Part shown: piece by piece, positions 62,028-64,000 of the stretch
Position numbering within the stretch: position 1 is the stretch's first letter
Layout of the letters: each line of letters starts with the position of its first letter
Assembly (NCBI RefSeq): GCF_013318015.2
Contig: NZ_CP115841.1
Location: 2,232,001-2,296,000 of the forward strand
Length of the DNA stretch: 64,000 nucleotides
Direction of reading: 5' to 3'
Origin: Agrobacterium tumefaciens
GTDB taxonomy: Bacteria > Pseudomonadota > Alphaproteobacteria > Rhizobiales > Rhizobiaceae
The notes under the pieces: generated by a model
The model's database searches: none
Told to the model about the DNA's origin: nothing
The model's input: the letters and a program-made list of their open reading frames with translations, nothing else
Position numbers and translations under genes: made by a program

Positions 62028-63848
62028 TCAAACTGCGAGCTTCGCCTTTTCGAAACGCTTGCGATCGTTGGCGTCGAGGAACATCTTGCGCAGACGGATG
62101 GACTTCGGCGTCACTTCCATCAGCTCGTCGTCCTGAATCCAGGAAAGCGCGCGGTCGAGCGTCATGCGGATCGGCGGCGTCAGCTTTACGGCTTCATCCT
62201 TGCCGGCGGCGCGGATGTTGGTCAGCTGCTTGCCCTTCAGCACGTTCACTTCGAGATCGTTATCGCGAGAGTGAATGCCGATAATCATGCCGGCATAAAC
62301 CTTCTCACCCGGCTCGATGATCATCGGGCCACGATCTTCCAGGTTGAACATGGCGTAGGCGACAGCTTCGCCCGAACCGTTCGACAAAAGAACGCCGTTA
62401 ACGCGACCAGCAATCGCACCCTTGTACGGCTGATAGTCGTGGAACAGACGGTTCATGATCGCCGTGCCGCGCGTGTCGGTCAAAAGTTCCGACTGGTAGC
62501 CGATCAGGCCGCGGGTCGGAGCGTAGAACTTCAGACGAACGCGATTACCGCCGGAGGGACGGAGCTCAGCCATTTCAGCCTTGCGCTCGGACATCTTCTG
62601 AACGACGACGCCGGAATGCTCTTCATCGACGTCGATCACGACTTCTTCGATCGGCTCCATCATGGCGCCGTTCTCGTCCTTGTGCATGACAACGCGCGGA
62701 CGCGAAACTGCAAGCTCGAAGCCTTCGCGACGCATCGTTTCGATGAGAACTGCCAGCTGCAATTCGCCACGGCCGGAAACGAAGAACGAATCCTTGCCTT
62801 CAGCCTCTTCAATCTTCAGCGCGACGTTGCCTTCGGCTTCCTTGAACAGACGGTCGCGGATGACGCGGCTCGTGACCTTGTCGCCTTCGGTGCCGGCAAG
62901 CGGGCTGTCGTTGACGATGAAGGACATAGTAACGGTCGGCGGATCGATCGGCTGCGCGGTCATCGCCTCGGTGACGGAAGGGTCACAGAAGGTATCGGCA
63001 ACAGTGCCCTTGGAAAGACCAGCGATGGCGACGATGTCACCCGCATGGGCCTCATCGATGGATGTGCGCTCAATGCCGCGGAATGCGAGGATCTTGGAAA
63101 TACGACCGGTTTCGATCGTCTTGCCGTCCTGGCCAAGTACCTTCACGGCCTGGTTTGGCTTGATCGAACCGGAAGCAATACGGCCGGTGATGATACGGCC
63201 GAGGAAGGGGTTGGCTTCGAGGATCGTACCGATCAGACGGAACGGACCTTCTTCAACCGTAGGCTCCGGAACATGCTCGAGAACCAGATCGAGCAACGGT
63301 GCAAGACCCTGATCCTTCGGACCTTCTGGGTTGACGTTCATCCAGCCGTCACGGCCGGAACCGTAAAGGATCGGGAAGTCGAGCTGCTCGTCGGTAGCAT
63401 CGAGGTTTGCGAAAAGGTCGAAAACTTCGTTGATGACCTCTTCATGGCGGCCATCCGGACGGTCGATCTTGTTGATCGCGACGATCGGGCGAAGACCAAC
63501 CTTCAGCGCCTTGCTGACGACGAACTTCGTCTGCGGCATCGGGCCTTCGGAACTATCGACCAGAACGATCGCGCCATCCACCATCGACAGGATACGCTCA
63601 ACTTCGCCGCCGAAATCGGCGTGGCCGGGGGTGTCGACGATGTTGATGCGAACACCCTTCCACTCCACCGAAGTCGCCTTGGCAAGAATGGTGATGCCGC
63701 GTTCCTTTTCGAGATCGTTGCTATCCATCACGCGTTCCGCAACGCGCTGGTTGTCGCGGAACGAGCCGGACTGCTTCAGAAGCTCGTCAACGAGCGTCGT
63801 TTTTCCATGGTCAACGTGCGCGATAATCGCGATGTTGCGAATTGCCAT
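62028..63848 (-). CDS. typA: Ribosome-associated GTPase TypA/BipA
   Basis: 606 residues, translational GTPase. G1 AHVDHGKT (10-17), G3 DTPGHADFGGEV, G4 NKIDRPDGR, then EF-G-like domains III and V and the TypA-specific C-terminal domain (YAMFNLEDRGPMIIEPGEKVYAGM, VLKGKQLTNIRAAGKDE). It acts in ribosome assembly and stress adaptation. The ATG follows GAGATTTTGAACA. Confidence 0.97.
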   Translation of the reverse strand: MAIRNIAIIAHVDHGKTTLVDELLKQSGSFRDNQRVAERVMDSNDLEKERGITILAKATSVEWKGVRINIVDTPGHADFGGEVERILSMVDGAIVLVDSSEGPMPQTKFVVSKALKVGLRPIVAINKIDRPDGRHEEVINEVFDLFANLDATDEQLDFPILYGSGRDGWMNVNPEGPKDQGLAPLLDLVLEHVPEPTVEEGPFRLIGTILEANPFLGRIITGRIASGSIKPNQAVKVLGQDGKTIETGRISKILAFRGIERTSIDEAHAGDIVAIAGLSKGTVADTFCDPSVTEAMTAQPIDPPTVTMSFIVNDSPLAGTEGDKVTSRVIRDRLFKEAEGNVALKIEEAEGKDSFFVSGRGELQLAVLIETMRREGFELAVSRPRVVMHKDENGAMMEPIEEVVIDVDEEHSGVVVQKMSERKAEMAELRPSGGNRVRLKFYAPTRGLIGYQSELLTDTRGTAIMNRLFHDYQPYKGAIAGRVNGVLLSNGSGEAVAYAMFNLEDRGPMIIEPGEKVYAGMIIGIHSRDNDLEVNVLKGKQLTNIRAAGKDEAVKLTPPIRMTLDRALSWIQDDELMEVTPKSIRLRKMFLDANDRKRFEKAKLAV

Positions 63849-63888
63849 TGTTCAAAATCTCTGAGGTTGGGCGCTACCGTCGTGAGAT

Positions 63889-63908
63889 GCGCCAATTTAG
63901 TTTGGCGC
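63889..63908. other. Hairpin upstream of typA
   Basis: GCGCCAA (63889-63895) pairs with TTGGCGC (63902-63908) around a 6-base loop, 41 bases before the typA start. It could be part of the typA leader. Confidence 0.35.
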
Positions 63909-63939
63909 GCTCATAACCTTTTTTTTGCAAATGCGAAAG

Positions 63940-63961
63940 GGGGGCATTGTCATATGCCCCC
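63940..63961. terminator. Terminator-like hairpin near the window end
   Basis: GGGGGCAT (63940-63947) pairs with ATGCCCCC (63954-63961) around a 6-base loop. On the minus strand TTTCGCATTTGC follows, so it may end an upstream minus-strand gene beyond the window; it could equally belong to the typA leader. Confidence 0.35.
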
Positions 63962-64000
63962 TGCGCTCAGGTTCTAGCTCAAGAATATGACAGTCTTTTA

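Noticed and set aside
62271..63977. 568-codon open frame on the plus strand
   Set aside because: Antisense to typA; no motif and no ribosome-binding site that would favour it.

Overview
The window is ordinary chromosomal DNA of an alphaproteobacterium of the order Rhizobiales, most probably Agrobacterium (A. tumefaciens/fabrum complex) or a close Rhizobium. This rests on the C4-pathway HemA, the F1-only ATP synthase operon atpHAGDC, the mdh-sucCDAB-lpdA and sdhCDAB blocks, the hemC-hemD-Mic60-hemY order, and rhizobial-type intergenic palindromes. No species-level search was possible. Coding density is high. I found no tRNA, rRNA, insertion sequence, prophage or CRISPR array.

Layout. 1-5443: a Gfo/Idh/MocA oxidoreductase (cut by the window edge), divergent from an amino-sugar operon (GntR regulator, SIS-type deaminase, NagA, ROK kinase) that should take N-acetylglucosamine to fructose-6-phosphate. 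5450-10719: a flavin hydroxylase, a PAP2 phosphatase, dxr (isoprenoids), hemA (first step of haem synthesis) with an FNR-type box and matching -10 hexamer, and a glycine-zipper lipoprotein. 10844-16975: tamA-tamB, outer-membrane protein assembly. 17143-19764: an isolated cheW and a soluble double-PAS chemoreceptor. 19808-25919: fdhD, then the F1 ATP synthase operon. 26181-32268: a DUF4345-like membrane protein, priA, xerC, a TraB/GumN protein, a DUF2867 protein and a cytochrome b561.

32381-48266: the central energy block, all on the minus strand. In transcription order it holds sdhCDAB, an Omp19-like lipoprotein, zapE, mdh, sucC, sucD, sucA, sucB, a MAPEG protein, a LysE-type exporter and lpdA. 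Together these supply most of the second half of the TCA cycle and respiratory complex II. 48573-52509: a small secreted protein, an ETFB/L7-L12-type lysine methyltransferase, EVE and YciI proteins, gpsA and tsaD. 52583-58607: hemC, hemD, an alphaproteobacterial Mic60-like protein, hemY, terB and a class-I amidotransferase. 58620-63848: an MFS transporter, YggT, DUF167, ppa, a GNAT acetyltransferase and typA.

I did not find an obvious new multi-gene system. The best leads are regulatory and architectural. They are the FNR-type hemA promoter, the soluble chemoreceptor with a C-terminal EWAEF tail and an AT-rich palindrome upstream, two adjacent palindromes between mdh and sucC, the MAPEG-LysE pair inside the suc/lpd block, and the haem-operon Mic60-like protein.
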